A DNA stretch of 64,000 nucleotides from Propioniciclava sinopodophylli (GCF_004324755.1 NZ_SDMQ01000003.1:62001-126000), one strand, 5' to 3'. Positions 28,329 to 37,340 are shown, counted from the first letter of the stretch. Numbers and translations are program-made. Notes: a model not told the origin generated them from the letters alone.

Positions 28329-28823
28329 TCAGCGCCCCCGGATGGCGGCGCCCCTCGCCGTCGCGGCCGCGCGGAGGTCGTCCTGGAAGGCGAGCATCTT
28401 CTGCGTCAGCGCCTCGTCGCCGGCGGCGAGCATGCGGACGGCCAGCAGGCCGGCGTTGCGGGCGTTGCCGATGGCGACCGTGGCCACCGGGACCCCGGCG
28501 GGCATCTGGACGATCGAGAGCAGGGAGTCCATGCCGTCGAGGTACTTCAGCGGCACCGGGACGCCGATCACCGGCAGCGGCGTCAGCGAGGCGAGCATGC
28601 CCGGCAGGTGGGCCGCACCCCCGGCCCCGGCGATGATCACGCGCAGCCCGCGGGCGTGCGCCTCGCGGCCGTAGCGGACCATGTCCTCGGGCATGCGGTG
28701 GGCGCTGACCACGTCGGCCTCGAACGGCACGCCGAACTCGGCGCACGCCTGCGCGGCGGCCTCCATGGTCGGCCAGTCGGAATCGGAGCCCATGACGATC
28801 CCGACGAGGGGCTGCTCAGCCAT
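28329..28823 (-). CDS. purE: N5-carboxyaminoimidazole ribonucleotide mutase
   Basis: Purine biosynthesis: moves the carboxyl group made by PurK. The 164 residues have the PurE pattern [25 protein letters not shown] and [16 protein letters not shown]. The start overlaps the purK stop by 8 nt, and the pair forms the usual two-subunit pathway step. Confidence 0.96.
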   Translation of the reverse strand: MAEQPLVGIVMGSDSDWPTMEAAAQACAEFGVPFEADVVSAHRMPEDMVRYGREAHARGLRVIIAGAGGAAHLPGMLASLTPLPVIGVPVPLKYLDGMDSLLSIVQMPAGVPVATVAIGNARNAGLLAVRMLAAGDEALTQKMLAFQDDLRAAATARGAAIRGR

Positions 28824-30051
28824 GCGTCCTGCCTTCCAGGTGGTCGGACGCCCGGCGCGCGGCGTCCTGCGTGGTGGCGACGTCGGTGCCGCACACGGTG
28901 ACGTGCCCGACCTTGCGGCCGGGCTTGACGGACTTGCCGTAGAGGTGGACGCGGGCGTCCGGGTCGGCGAGCACGGTGGCGAGCGAGCCGACGAGGTCGG
29001 GGTTGTCGCCGCCGAGCACGTTGCTCATCACGACGACCGGCGCGGTCAGCGCGGTCGAGCCGAGCGGGAGGTCGGCGACCGCGCGCAAGTGGTTCTCGAA
29101 CTGGCTGGTGACCGCACCCTCGATGGTCCAGTGCCCGGTGTTGTGCGGGCGCATGGCGAGTTCGTTGACGACGATCTCGCCACCCGGGCGCTCCATGAGC
29201 TCCACCGCGAGGACGCCGACCACGCCCAGCTCGTCGGCGATGCGGGTGGCGAAGGCCTGGATCTCGGCGGCGTAGCCCTCGTCGAGGCCGGGTGCCGGCG
29301 TGGTGGTCTCGTGGCAGATCCCGTCGCGCTGGACGGTCTCGCTGACGGGGTACACCACCGACTCCCCGCCCGGACGGCGCACCACCAGGACCGACAGCTC
29401 GCGGGTGAATGGGATGAACTCCTCGGCCACGATGACGACCTCCGGCCCCTCGCCAGGCCCCTCAGGTGCGAGCGGAGCGAGCCTCGAAGGGCCGGCCGCA
29501 CCCGCGGCGTCCACCCGTTCGGTCGGGCCGAGCGCGCACCCGAGCGCGGCGAAGGGCTCGGCGGCACCGTCGGGGCCGTCGACCTTCCAGACGCCCTTGC
29601 CGTCGTAGCCACCGCGGGAGGTCTTGGCGATCAGCGGCCAGCCGATCTCGTCGCCGAACGCGACGAACTCCTCCGGCGTCCGGGTGACCCGCCAGGCCGG
29701 CGCGGGGATGCCGAGGGCGGTCAGGCGCTCGCGCATGGCGGCCTTGTCCTGGGCGTACACCAGCGCGTCGGGGCCGGGGCGGACGGCCACGCCGGCGTCC
29801 CGCAGCGTGCGGAGCAGGTCGGTCGGGACGTGCTCGTGGTCGAACGTCACGGCGTCGGCGCCGGCCGCGAAGGCGGACAGGGTGGCGGCGTCGGTGTAGT
29901 CGCCCACCTGGGCGCCGGGGACGACCTGGGCGGCGGAAGTGCCCTCCGCCTCGGCCAGCAGCCGCACGGCCAGGCCCAGCGGTGTCGCCGCCTCATTCAT
30001 CATGCGGGCGAGCTGCCCGCCGCCCACGATGCCGATGGTCAGGTCCGTCAC
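28816..30051 (-). CDS. purK: N5-carboxyaminoimidazole ribonucleotide synthetase with insertion
   Basis: ATP-grasp enzyme carboxylating AIR with bicarbonate. The 411-residue protein begins [18 protein letters not shown] and contains [22 protein letters not shown] and [17 protein letters not shown]. Relative to the family about 35 residues are added between the ATP-grasp strand ending EPFAALG and the next strand VIVAEEF; part of that insertion is encoded by a REP-like word. GTG 30051 follows TAACCT by 8 nt, without a ribosome binding site. It is coupled to purE. Confidence 0.93.
   Translation of the reverse strand: MTDLTIGIVGGGQLARMMNEAATPLGLAVRLLAEAEGTSAAQVVPGAQVGDYTDAATLSAFAAGADAVTFDHEHVPTDLLRTLRDAGVAVRPGPDALVYAQDKAAMRERLTALGIPAPAWRVTRTPEEFVAFGDEIGWPLIAKTSRGGYDGKGVWKVDGPDGAAEPFAALGCALGPTERVDAAGAAGPSRLAPLAPEGPGEGPEVVIVAEEFIPFTRELSVLVVRRPGGESVVYPVSETVQRDGICHETTTPAPGLDEGYAAEIQAFATRIADELGVVGVLAVELMERPGGEIVVNELAMRPHNTGHWTIEGAVTSQFENHLRAVADLPLGSTALTAPVVVMSNVLGGDNPDLVGSLATVLADPDARVHLYGKSVKPGRKVGHVTVCGTDVATTQDAARRASDHLEGRTHG
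29457..29489. repeat. REP-like word inside purK
   Basis: The plus strand has CCCCTCAGGTGCGAGC running into GGAGCGAGCCTCGAAGG, a dispersed-repeat type I recall from actinobacteria. It lies in frame in purK and encodes [12 protein letters not shown]. Confidence 0.55.
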
Positions 30052-30059
30052 GAAACGGA

Positions 30060-30065
30060 AGGTTA
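30060..30065 (-). promoter_or_regulatory. -10 of purK
   Basis: TAACCT on the minus strand ends 8 nt before the purK GTG; no ribosome binding site. Confidence 0.45.
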
Positions 30066-30108
30066 TCTGGCTTCGCGTTCGGAGGGTGGTCGGTGCCAAG
30101 ATGGCGGC

Positions 30109-30822
30109 ATGACCGCTCACATCGTCGCGATGGGTGGCGGCGGGTTCGCAACGTCGCAGCTCGGAGCCCCCACCAACCTTGATCGCTACCTCGTCGAACT
30201 GACCGGGAAGTCCGCCCCGCTGGTCTGCTTCGTGCCGACCGCCGCCGCCGACGACCCGCAGTACATCAACAAGTTCCTGGTGGCCTACGGCACGCTGGGC
30301 ATCCGTCCGATGGTGCTGACCCTGTGGCAGGACGCGGCCAGAGCCGTCCAGCGCATCCAGGAGGCCGACCTCATCCTGGTCGGCAACGGCGCCACGGTGA
30401 ACATGCTGGCGCTGTGGAAGGCGCACGGCGTCCACAAGGCGATCAAGCAGCGCTACGAGCGCGGCGACGTCGTCCTCGGGGGCACGTCGGCCGGCGCCAA
30501 CGTGTGGTTCGAGGGGTGCGTCACCGACTCGTTCGGCGACTTCCGCCCCTGGCGGGGCGGCCTGGGCATCGTCCCGGGCAGCTTCTGCAGCCACTTCGGC
30601 AGCGAGGACGGCCGCGTGGGCGTCTACACCGACGCCGTGGCGACCGGCGACCTGCCCGGCGGCTGGGCCGCCGACGACGGCGCGGGCGTCCACTTCGTCG
30701 ACGGCAAGCTCGCGGGCTGCATCGCCGAGGCCCCGGGCCAGCGCGTGTTCTCCGTCCAGCCCTCCACGCTGCCCACGGCGTCCGGCGTGCTGGTCGAGCA
30801 GCAGAAGGTCGAACTCATCTGA
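30109..30822 (+). CDS. Peptidase E-like (S51, class I amidotransferase fold) protein
   Basis: A 237-residue cytosolic protein with the S51 pattern: VAMGGGGF at the start, DLILVGNGATVNMLALWK and the nucleophile elbow GGTSAGANVWF with Ser in TSAG, then SFCSHFGSEDGR. It probably cleaves small Asp-containing dipeptides, or is a related hydrolase. ATG 30109 is preceded at 6 nt by CAAGAT, a weak -10, so it may be leaderless and divergent from purK. Confidence 0.85.
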   Translation: MTAHIVAMGGGGFATSQLGAPTNLDRYLVELTGKSAPLVCFVPTAAADDPQYINKFLVAYGTLGIRPMVLTLWQDAARAVQRIQEADLILVGNGATVNMLALWKAHGVHKAIKQRYERGDVVLGGTSAGANVWFEGCVTDSFGDFRPWRGGLGIVPGSFCSHFGSEDGRVGVYTDAVATGDLPGGWAADDGAGVHFVDGKLAGCIAEAPGQRVFSVQPSTLPTASGVLVEQQKVELI

Positions 30823-30829
30823 TCCAGCG

Positions 30830-30860
30830 AACGCGGCGGTCCCACCGGGGCCGCCGCGTT
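30830..30860 (+). terminator. Strong GC hairpin terminator
   Basis: AACGCGGCGG (30830-30839) pairs perfectly with CCGCCGCGTT (30851-30860) around an 11-nt loop, 8 nt after the peptidase E stop, and is followed by a short T/C stretch. Confidence 0.75.
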
Positions 30861-30873
30861 CCTGCGCGCCCTC

Positions 30874-30983
30874 CCGCCGAGGGCTTGGGTTCAGCCCGCC
30901 GAGGGCTTGGGTTCAGCCCGCCGAGGGCTTGGGTTCAGCCCGCCGAGGGCTTGGGTTCAGCCCGCCGAGGGCTTGGGCTTGGG
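30874..30983. repeat. Family-A 22-bp tandem repeat array A1
   Basis: Five units starting CCGCCGAGGGCTTGG at 30874, 30896, 30918, 30940 and 30962. The period is exactly 22 bp, and the first four units are identical. The last unit runs into the convergent GtrA gene, where it encodes the C-terminal PSAG residues; each copy contains the TCA that on the minus strand is the GtrA stop codon. The polar end CCGCCGAG faces the peptidase E terminator. Confidence 0.9.
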
Positions 30984-31430
30984 TTCGGAGAAGATCCAGA
31001 TCCGCTGGACGATGAAGTTGACCGTGGTCGCCAGGCCCTGCGCGATGACGAACCCGACGACCTGCGCCACGGCGACCCCCCACAGGTCGGCCAGGGGCGG
31101 GTACAGCAGCGCGAAGGTGCCCACCTGCAAAGCGAAGGTCAGCACGTACAGGGTCGCGACCGCGACCAGCTTGCGGCGGCTGCCGTCGGACTGGAAGGTC
31201 CAGCGCGAGTTGATCGCATAGGCGGTGAGCGTCCCGAACACCCAGGAGATCGCCTTGGCGACGGTGTGCGACAGCCCCAGAGCCATGCCGAGCACGAGCA
31301 GCCCGTAGTCCACGACGGCCGAGACGCCGCCCGTGACCACGAACCGGAACAGCTGCGTGCCGAGCGGCAGTTGAGCGCGGGCGTCCGGATCGGTGGACGG
31401 CTGCGGGGCGGGACGGATCACGCCCACCAT
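30957..31430 (-). CDS. GtrA-family membrane protein
   Basis: A 157-residue protein with four membrane helices (FRFVVTGGVSAVVDYGLLVLG, KAISWVFGTLTAYAINSRWTF, LYVLTFALQVGTFALLY, VVGFVIAQGLATTVNFIVQR), the GtrA/DPMS family pattern. It probably helps flip or supply polyprenyl-linked sugars for cell-envelope glycosylation. The basic KPKPSAG tail and stop codon are encoded by repeat array A1. Gene order next to purK/purE and birA resembles mycobacteria. Confidence 0.9.
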   Translation of the reverse strand: MVGVIRPAPQPSTDPDARAQLPLGTQLFRFVVTGGVSAVVDYGLLVLGMALGLSHTVAKAISWVFGTLTAYAINSRWTFQSDGSRRKLVAVATLYVLTFALQVGTFALLYPPLADLWGVAVAQVVGFVIAQGLATTVNFIVQRIWIFSEPKPKPSAG

Positions 31431-31462
31431 CGTCCCACAGGGGCGGGCGGCCGCTCGCCGGG

Positions 31463-31468
31463 TAGATT
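31463..31468 (+). promoter_or_regulatory. -10 of leaderless hydrolase gene
   Basis: TAGATT ends 6 nt before the ATG at 31475. Confidence 0.55.
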
Positions 31469-31474
31469 TCGCGC

Positions 31475-32128
31475 ATGCGCCTGCTCGCCCTCCTCCACGG
31501 CCTTGGCCAAACCCCGCAGTCCTGGCAGGACCAGGTCACCGCCATGCCCGCCGGATTCAAGGCCGTCGCGCCCTGGCTGAAGGGCACCCGCCCCGGACGC
31601 GCCGAAGAGTTCAGCGTCGAGGGCGCAGCCGACGACGTGCTCGCCCTGCTGAACCAACACGGCGCCGAGCAGATGTCGCTGGTGGGCGTGAGCCTGGGCG
31701 CGATGGTCGCCCTGGACGCCGCCACCCGGGCTCCCGACACCGTCTCGCACCTCGTGCTGGCGGCCGGGCAGGTGAACCCGCCGAAGTCAGTGATGCGGGC
31801 CCAGCGGCTCGTGTTCTCCCTCGTGCCCGCCAAGCGGTTGGCGGCCATGGGCGTGGAGAAGAAGCGTTTCCTGCAGGCGCTCGACCAGGCCGCGCGCATC
31901 GACTACCGCTCCCGGCTCGGCCAGGTGACCGCGAAAACACTCGTGCTCGTCGGCGGCAACGACAGGGCCAACCTGCAGGCCGCCCGCGACCTCGCCGCCG
32001 GCATCGCGGGGGCACGCCTGGAGATCATCCCCGGCGCGGGTCACCAGCCCAATGTCGACAGCCCCGAGGCCTTCAACGCGCTGGTCTGGCCGTTCCTGAC
32101 GGACGAGGACAAGCCCTCGGCGGACTGA
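31475..32128 (+). CDS. Alpha/beta hydrolase
   Basis: A 217-residue alpha/beta-hydrolase fold protein. It has the oxyanion start LLHGLGQTPQSW, nucleophile Ser in LVGVSLGAMVALDAA, the acid region LVLVGGNDRANL and catalytic His in IPGAGHQPNVDSPEAF. Substrate unknown. Its last codons (KPSAD-stop) are the first unit of repeat array A2, so its C-terminus appears to have been remade by the repeat. Confidence 0.88.
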   Translation: MRLLALLHGLGQTPQSWQDQVTAMPAGFKAVAPWLKGTRPGRAEEFSVEGAADDVLALLNQHGAEQMSLVGVSLGAMVALDAATRAPDTVSHLVLAAGQVNPPKSVMRAQRLVFSLVPAKRLAAMGVEKKRFLQALDQAARIDYRSRLGQVTAKTLVLVGGNDRANLQAARDLAAGIAGARLEIIPGAGHQPNVDSPEAFNALVWPFLTDEDKPSAD

Positions 32129-32190
32129 AGGCAAGCCTTCGGCGGACTGGAGGCAAGCCTTCGGCGGACTGGAGGCAAGCCCTCGGCGGG
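32110..32190. repeat. Family-A 22-bp tandem repeat array A2
   Basis: Four units with CAAGCCYTCGGCGG at 32110, 32132, 32154 and 32176, exactly 22 bp apart, in the reverse orientation to A1. Internal units can form a 6-bp hairpin with AA loop (GAAGGC / GCCTTC type). The array runs from inside the hydrolase coding end to 3 bp before the birA stop codon, filling the convergent gap. Confidence 0.9.
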
Positions 32191-32193
32191 GGG

Positions 32194-32967
32194 TCAGGCC
32201 GGGCGCAGGTGCTCCACGTCGCCTGCGACGAACGTGCGGGGGCCGGACGCCGTGCGCACGACCAAGCCGCCCCCGGCGTCGACCCCCACGGCCTCGCCGG
32301 TGACGTCGGAGTCGGCCAGGTGCACCACGACCTCACGCCCGATGGTGTCGCAGCGGCGCCGGTACTCGGCCACGACGGAGTCGCCGCGGTCCCACGCAGT
32401 GAACCAGCTCTCCAGCGACCGCAGCACCGCGGCCAGCAGCGGCGTGGCACCCACGTCCGAACCCTCCAGGCGCGTCGAGGTGGCCGTCGGGACGGGCAGC
32501 TGGTCGGCCCGCAGGCCCACGTTGATGCCGAAGCCGAGCACCGCGCGCGGGTCGTCCACCCCGCCGACCGACTCGCACAGGATGCCGCACAGCTTGCGTC
32601 CGGCTACCAGCACGTCGTTGGGCCACTTGAGGCGGGCGTCCAGCCCGGTTGCCGCGCGGACGCCGTCGGTGACGGCCATGCCGACCAGCAGCGGCAGCCA
32701 GCCCCACTCGGGCATCGGACGCCGCGGCGCGACGAGGACCGAGCAGGCGATGGAGGTGTCCTGCGGGGCCTCCCAGCGGCGGGCCAGCCGGCCGCGTCCG
32801 GTGCTCTGGTGGCCACTGGCCAGGACCAGCCCCGGCGCGGCCCCCTCGGCGGAGGCGCGGGTGAGGTCGGCGTTGGTGGAGCCCGTCGTCGGCACCGTGT
32901 CGAGGTGCGTCCACAGCCCCCCGAGGACGGCGAGTCGGAGGGCGTCGGCATCGAGGAAGGCGCTCAC
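32194..32967 (-). CDS. birA: Biotin--[acetyl-CoA-carboxylase] ligase
   Basis: Attaches biotin to the lysine of biotin carboxyl carrier domains, here most obviously AccA3 encoded 4.4 kb away. The 257 residues lack an N-terminal DNA-binding domain, so it is a group I ligase. Motifs are [26 protein letters not shown] (biotinyl-AMP loop), [18 protein letters not shown] and the small C-terminal SH3-like domain. GTG 32967 follows TAGGGT by 7 nt. It is divergent from accD. Confidence 0.95.
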   Translation of the reverse strand: MSAFLDADALRLAVLGGLWTHLDTVPTTGSTNADLTRASAEGAAPGLVLASGHQSTGRGRLARRWEAPQDTSIACSVLVAPRRPMPEWGWLPLLVGMAVTDGVRAATGLDARLKWPNDVLVAGRKLCGILCESVGGVDDPRAVLGFGINVGLRADQLPVPTATSTRLEGSDVGATPLLAAVLRSLESWFTAWDRGDSVVAEYRRRCDTIGREVVVHLADSDVTGEAVGVDAGGGLVVRTASGPRTFVAGDVEHLRPA

Positions 32968-32974
32968 GCCCGCC

Positions 32975-32980
32975 ACCCTA
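32975..32980 (-). promoter_or_regulatory. -10 of leaderless birA
   Basis: TAGGGT on the minus strand ends 7 nt before the birA GTG. Confidence 0.55.
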
Positions 32981-33050
32981 TCCAGCGCGTCCCACCGCAC
33001 CGGGCACGTGGGCTTGGGTGCGGACCGGGGGTAGGCATTATGGTCAGCGC

Positions 33051-34625
33051 ATGGAGATCGACATCCACACAACGAAGGGTAAGATCGCCGATCTCGGGGA
33101 ACGCATTCTCGCCGCTGAGAACGCTGCTTCCCCTGCTGCCGTTGAAAAGCAGCACGCCAAGGGCAAGCTCACGGCCCGCGAGCGCATCGCCGCGCTGCTG
33201 GACGAGGGCACCTTCGCGGAGTTCGACGAGTTCGCCCGCCACCGCTCAACGGCGTTCGGCATGCAGGCCAAGCGTCCCTACACCGACGGCGTCATCACCG
33301 GCGTCGGCGCCATCCACGGACGCCCCGTCTGCGTGTTCAGCCAGGACGTCGCCCTCTTCGGCGGCGCGCTCGGCCAGGTCTACGGCGAGAAGATCGTCAA
33401 GATCATCGACTTCGCCATCAAGACCGGCTGCCCGCTCATCGGCATCAACGAGGGCGGTGGCGCCCGTATCCAGGAGGGCGTCGTCTCGCTCGGCCTCTAC
33501 GGCGAGATCTTCCGCCGCAACACCCTCGCCTCCGGCGTGATCCCGCAGATCTCGCTGATCATGGGTGCCGCGGCCGGTGGCCACGTGTACTCCCCGGCCC
33601 TGACCGACTTCACGATCATGGTCGACCAGACCTCCCAGATGTTCATCACCGGCCCGGCCGTCATCAAGACCGTCACCGGCGAGGACGTCACCCTGGAGGA
33701 GCTGGGCGGCGGTCGCACCCACGCCAGCAAGTCGGGCAACGCCCACTACCTGGCAGCGGATGAGGCCGACGCGATCGAGTACGTCCGTGACCTGCTCAGC
33801 TACCTGCCGCAGAACAACCTCGAGGACCCGCCGGTCTACGACGAGGACGAGGCCGACCTCACGATCACCGACCACGACCGCGAGCTCGACACGCTCATTC
33901 CCGACAGCCCCAACCAGCCGTACGACATCCGCACGGTCATCAAGACGGTGCTCGACGACGACGAGTTCCTCGAGGTGCAGGAGCTCTACGCCGGCAACAT
34001 CGTCAACGGCTTCGGCCGCATCGAGGGCCGCGTCGTCGGCGTCGTCGCGAACCAGCCGATGGTCTTCGCCGGCTGCCTCGACATCAACGCCTCGGAGAAG
34101 GCGGCCCGCTTCATCCGCACGTGTGACGCGTTCAACATCCCCGTGCTGACGTTCGTGGACGTCCCCGGCTTCCTGCCCGGCGTCGACCAGGAGCACAACG
34201 GCATCATCCGCCGCGGCGCCAAGCTGATCTACGCCTACGCCGAGGCCACCGTGCCGCTGGTCACCGTCATCACCCGCAAGGCCTACGGCGGCGCCTACGA
34301 CGTCATGGGTTCCAAGCACCTGGGGGCCGACGTGAACCTGGCGTGGCCGACCGCCCAGATCGCCGTCATGGGCGCCGAGGGTGCCGTCGAGATCCTGTAC
34401 CGCAAGGAACTCGCCGAGGCCGAGGATCCCGTGAAGCGTCGCGCCGAGCTGGTCCAGGAGTACAACGACGAACTGGCCAACCCGTACGTGGCGGCCGAGC
34501 GCGGCTACATCGACCAGGTGATCTACCCGCACAGCACGCGCGAGACGATCATCCGGGTCATGCGCCTGCTCCGCACCAAGCGGGAGACGCTGCCCCCCAA
34601 GAAGCACGGGAACATCCCGCTGTGA
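33051..34625 (+). CDS. accD: Acyl-CoA carboxylase beta (carboxyltransferase) subunit
   Basis: A 524-residue biotin-dependent carboxyltransferase of the propionyl/acetyl-CoA type (AccD5/PccB-like). It has the two crotonase-fold halves with acyl-CoA and carboxybiotin oxyanion sites: [15 protein letters not shown] and [13 protein letters not shown] in the first half, and [14 protein letters not shown] and [18 protein letters not shown] in the second. It ends with KKHGNIPL. It works with AccA3 (37341) and the epsilon subunit encoded next. CATTAT lies 9 nt upstream. Codon use is strongly biased, as expected for high expression. Confidence 0.95.
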   Translation: MEIDIHTTKGKIADLGERILAAENAASPAAVEKQHAKGKLTARERIAALLDEGTFAEFDEFARHRSTAFGMQAKRPYTDGVITGVGAIHGRPVCVFSQDVALFGGALGQVYGEKIVKIIDFAIKTGCPLIGINEGGGARIQEGVVSLGLYGEIFRRNTLASGVIPQISLIMGAAAGGHVYSPALTDFTIMVDQTSQMFITGPAVIKTVTGEDVTLEELGGGRTHASKSGNAHYLAADEADAIEYVRDLLSYLPQNNLEDPPVYDEDEADLTITDHDRELDTLIPDSPNQPYDIRTVIKTVLDDDEFLEVQELYAGNIVNGFGRIEGRVVGVVANQPMVFAGCLDINASEKAARFIRTCDAFNIPVLTFVDVPGFLPGVDQEHNGIIRRGAKLIYAYAEATVPLVTVITRKAYGGAYDVMGSKHLGADVNLAWPTAQIAVMGAEGAVEILYRKELAEAEDPVKRRAELVQEYNDELANPYVAAERGYIDQVIYPHSTRETIIRVMRLLRTKRETLPPKKHGNIPL

Positions 34626-34861
34626 CCGGCGCCGAGCAGCTCACGGAGCAGGGTCCGCTGTTCACGGTGGAGTCCGGCAACCTGACCGACGAGGAGTTGG
34701 CGGCCCTGACGGCCGTCATCGCCGTCGTCCGTCGGGGGCGTGGGCGTCCGCACGCGCCGGTCAACTCGGCCATCGCGGGCGGCTGGCGCTCGCACTGGCA
34801 CCTCGTCCGGCACGCCGTGCTCCAGGGTCACGGCGCATGGCGGAGCACTGCCCGCCGCTGA
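34622..34861 (+). CDS. accE: Acyl-CoA carboxylase epsilon subunit
   Basis: A 79-residue epsilon subunit that bridges or activates the actinobacterial acyl-CoA carboxylase. The family pattern is visible: [23 protein letters not shown] followed by an SxWxxxxR-like end ([21 protein letters not shown]). The GTG overlaps the accD stop as GTGA, so it is translationally coupled. Confidence 0.88.
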   Translation: MTGAEQLTEQGPLFTVESGNLTDEELAALTAVIAVVRRGRGRPHAPVNSAIAGGWRSHWHLVRHAVLQGHGAWRSTARR

Positions 34862-34869
34862 ATCTCTGT

Positions 34870-34921
34870 CCTTCGCTTGGTGGCGGCCGCTAGGCTCGTT
34901 GCGTCCGTCATCAAGCGAAGG
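34870..34921 (+). promoter_or_regulatory. 10-bp perfect inverted repeat flanking the DUF937 promoter
   Basis: CCTTCGCTTG (34870-34879) and CAAGCGAAGG (34912-34921) are perfect inverted copies 32 bp apart. TAGGCT (34891-34896) between them is the probable -10. The right arm overlaps the Shine-Dalgarno GAAGGAG, so read-through transcripts from accDE would fold and hide it. Confidence 0.6.
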
Positions 34922-34931
34922 AGTTTCGGCA

Positions 34932-35675
34932 ATGGCCGCCGTAGACGACATCAAGTCCAGCCTCGACGTCTCCCAGATCGCCCAGTTCCTCGGGACCGAC
35001 GAGCGGACCGCCAACGAAGCGGTCGATCAGGCCCTGTCGCAGCTGGTGGGCTCCATGGGCACCACCGCGACGGACGCCCCCAGTGCAGTCGGACTCTCCC
35101 GCGCCGCGCTGAACGACCACCTCGACAGCCCCGCGTACGGCGACAGCATCGACATCAACAACGTCGACAGCGCCGACGGCGAGAAGATCGTCAACCACAT
35201 CTTCTCCGGCCAGGAGATCCAGTCCCTCAGCGGCGGCACCGATGGCAGCCTGCTGCGTCGCCTCCTCCCGATCCTGGCCCCGATCGTCATGGGCTACCTC
35301 GCCAGCAAGCTGCAGGAGCGCATGGGTGGCGGCCGCGCGCCGGCCCCCCAGTCCGGCGGCGGTGGCCTCGGTGACATCCTCGGCGATCTGCTCGGGGGCG
35401 GCGCGCCGCAGGGTGGTTCCACCGGCGGTGGCGGATTCGGCGACATCCTCGGCGACCTGCTCGGCGGCGGTTCCGCCCCGCAGCAGCAGGCCCCGGCCCC
35501 GCAGGCCCCCTCTGCCGACCGCGGCTTCCAGGTCCCGGGCGCCGGCGACGGCGGCCTCCGCATGGATCCGGGCACGTCGTCGTCCACGACCCCGCAGCAG
35601 CGCCAGGCGCCCGCGGGTGGCGGTGACCTGCTGGGTGGCCTGCTGCAGGACATCCTCCTCGGCGGTCGTCGCTGA
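34932..35675 (+). CDS. DUF937 domain protein
   Basis: A 247-residue protein. Residues 1-125 form the helical DUF937/YidB-like domain (AAVDDIKSSLDVSQIAQFLGTDERTA, VNHIFSGQEIQSLSGG, LAPIVMGYLASKL). The remainder is low complexity with three copies of GLGDILGDLLGG-like motifs in Gly/Pro/Gln-rich linkers. No signal peptide; function unknown. A clear ribosome binding site GAAGGAG precedes ATG 34932. Confidence 0.85.
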   Translation: MAAVDDIKSSLDVSQIAQFLGTDERTANEAVDQALSQLVGSMGTTATDAPSAVGLSRAALNDHLDSPAYGDSIDINNVDSADGEKIVNHIFSGQEIQSLSGGTDGSLLRRLLPILAPIVMGYLASKLQERMGGGRAPAPQSGGGGLGDILGDLLGGGAPQGGSTGGGGFGDILGDLLGGGSAPQQQAPAPQAPSADRGFQVPGAGDGGLRMDPGTSSSTTPQQRQAPAGGGDLLGGLLQDILLGGRR

Positions 35676-35677
35676 GC

Positions 35678-36292
35678 GTGCGACTGATCCTCGCCTCGGC
35701 GTCGCCGTCGCGCCTGCAGACCCTGCGGGCCGCCGGCGTCGACCCGGTCGTCCACGTCTCCGGCGTGGACGAGAGCCAGATCGAGGGGGCGGACGCCACT
35801 GCGGTGGCGTCCGCCCTCGCCCGTCTGAAGGCCGAGGCCGTGCTGGCCGAGGTCGGCACGGACGCCGACGTGGTCGTCGTCGGCTGCGACTCGATCCTGG
35901 AACTGGACGGCGAACAGTTCGGCAAGCCCCACACCGACGAGGTCGCGCGCGAGCGCTGGCACGCGATGCGCGGCCGCACAGGCGTGCTGGTCACCGGCCA
36001 CCACGTGGCCGTGGTCCGCGGCGGTCAGGTGCACCGCGACACCCGCGCGGCCACCACGGCGGTCACGTTCGCCGACGTGACGGACGCCGAGGTCGAGGCC
36101 TACATCGCCACCGGCGAGCCGCGCCATTGCGCCGGCGCGTTCACCATCGACGGCTTCGGCGGCGCGTTCGTCGAGCGCCTCGAGGGCGACCACCACAACG
36201 TCATCGGTCTCAGCCTGCCGCTGCTGCGCCGCATGCTCGCGGACGCCGGCGTGGAGTGGACGGCCCTGTGGCGCCTCTCGGTGCCCGCCTGA
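35678..36292 (+). CDS. maf: Maf-family nucleotide pyrophosphatase
   Basis: A house-cleaning pyrophosphatase hydrolysing non-canonical or methylated dNTPs/NTPs. The 204 residues begin LILASASPSRLQTLRAAGV (phosphate loop) and contain VVGCDSILELDG with the catalytic Asp and FTIDGFGGAFVERLEGDHHNVIGL. It starts with GTG 2 nt after the DUF937 stop. The linkage accD-accE-maf is conserved in actinobacteria. Confidence 0.94.
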   Translation: MRLILASASPSRLQTLRAAGVDPVVHVSGVDESQIEGADATAVASALARLKAEAVLAEVGTDADVVVVGCDSILELDGEQFGKPHTDEVARERWHAMRGRTGVLVTGHHVAVVRGGQVHRDTRAATTAVTFADVTDAEVEAYIATGEPRHCAGAFTIDGFGGAFVERLEGDHHNVIGLSLPLLRRMLADAGVEWTALWRLSVPA

Positions 36293-36316
36293 GCGCTCCC
36301 TTACACTGGGCGGGCC

Positions 36317-37216
36317 ATGACTGAGCTCGAACACGCGCACGCGCGCCATCGCCTCCCCGCCGCGATCCGGGCCATGCGGCCCCGCCAGTGGGTCAAGAAC
36401 ATCCTCGTGTTCGCCGCCCCCGTCGCGGCCGGCACGCTCCTGCAGCCGGCGATCCTCCTCACCACGCTGTGGGCGTTCGTGGCCTTCTGCCTGGTCAGCG
36501 CGTCCATCTACCTCATCAACGACGTCCGTGACGTCGAGGCCGACCGCGCCCACCCGAAGAAGCGGTTCCGCCCGATCGCGGCCGGCGAGCTCTCCCCCAC
36601 CACCGCCCTCGTGCTCGCGGGCGCCGCGCTCGTGGCGAGCCTCGGGCTGGGCTTCTGGATGGCGCCGCTGCTCGGCGTGACGCTGGCCACCTACTGGGTG
36701 CTGCAGGTGGGCTACTCGCTCTTCCTGAAGAACCAGCCGATCATCGACCTGGCCATGGTGGCGTCGGGGTTCATCCTGCGCGCCGTGGCCGGCGGCGTGG
36801 CGTCCGGCATCGAGCTGTCGCAGTGGTTCCTGCTGGTGGCCGCGTTCGGGTCGCTGTTCATGGTGGCCGGCAAACGCTACTCAGAGATCCGCGAGCTGGG
36901 CGCCGGGGCCGGGACGCGGGCGTCCCTGGCCCGCTACACCGACAGCTACCTCCGCTTCGCCTGGACGGTCGCCTGCACCGCCGTGATCATGTCGTACAGC
37001 CTGTGGGCCTTCGAGCAGTCCCAGGACGCCACGTGGCTCCGCCTGCCGTGGCACGTGATCTCCATCGCGCCGTTCACCCTGGCGCTGCTCCGGTACGCCT
37101 ACGTCATCGACTCCGGCTCGGCCGGCGAACCCGAGGACGTCGTGCTCTCCGACCGTGTCCTGCAGGCCCTCGGGCTGCTCTGGGTGGTCCCCGTCGCCAT
37201 CGCCGTCTTCTTCTGA
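36317..37216 (+). CDS. Decaprenyl-phosphate phosphoribosyltransferase (UbiA superfamily)
   Basis: A 299-residue polytopic membrane transferase resembling UbiA/DPPR synthase. It makes decaprenyl-phosphoryl-phosphoribose, a precursor of arabinose in cell-wall polysaccharide. First Asp-rich motif NDVRDVEADRAHPKKRFRPIA near residue 75, second near YSEIRELG; about nine hydrophobic helices. TACACT precedes the ATG by 9 nt. Specific substrate is inferred from similarity to the actinobacterial enzyme. Confidence 0.85.
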   Translation: MTELEHAHARHRLPAAIRAMRPRQWVKNILVFAAPVAAGTLLQPAILLTTLWAFVAFCLVSASIYLINDVRDVEADRAHPKKRFRPIAAGELSPTTALVLAGAALVASLGLGFWMAPLLGVTLATYWVLQVGYSLFLKNQPIIDLAMVASGFILRAVAGGVASGIELSQWFLLVAAFGSLFMVAGKRYSEIRELGAGAGTRASLARYTDSYLRFAWTVACTAVIMSYSLWAFEQSQDATWLRLPWHVISIAPFTLALLRYAYVIDSGSAGEPEDVVLSDRVLQALGLLWVVPVAIAVFF

Positions 37217-37283
37217 TCGGGGGCCCCGGCCGCCCGTGCTGCGTGAAGGACCGGTCGATTACGGGCCGGTACTGCTTTGGTTC

Positions 37284-37289
37284 TAGACT
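37284..37289 (+). promoter_or_regulatory. Candidate accA3 promoter -10
   Basis: TAGACT lies 51 bp before the GTG, implying a leader of about 45 nt with AGGAGG (37331-37336) as ribosome binding site. No good -35 was found. Confidence 0.4.
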
Positions 37290-37340
37290 CCGGAACGGAC
37301 ACGGCCCTGCGCCGAAGACCGGGACTTTCAAGGAGGAAAT

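Noticed and set aside
30874-30983. Translated repeat peptide (RRGLGFSPPRAW series) as a real protein
   Set aside because: A 22-bp period shifts frame every unit, the frame is open only because the unit lacks stops in it, and there is no start signal.
37217-37340. Riboswitch or leader RNA before accA3
   Set aside because: Only short GC stems were found; no known riboswitch core could be recognised.
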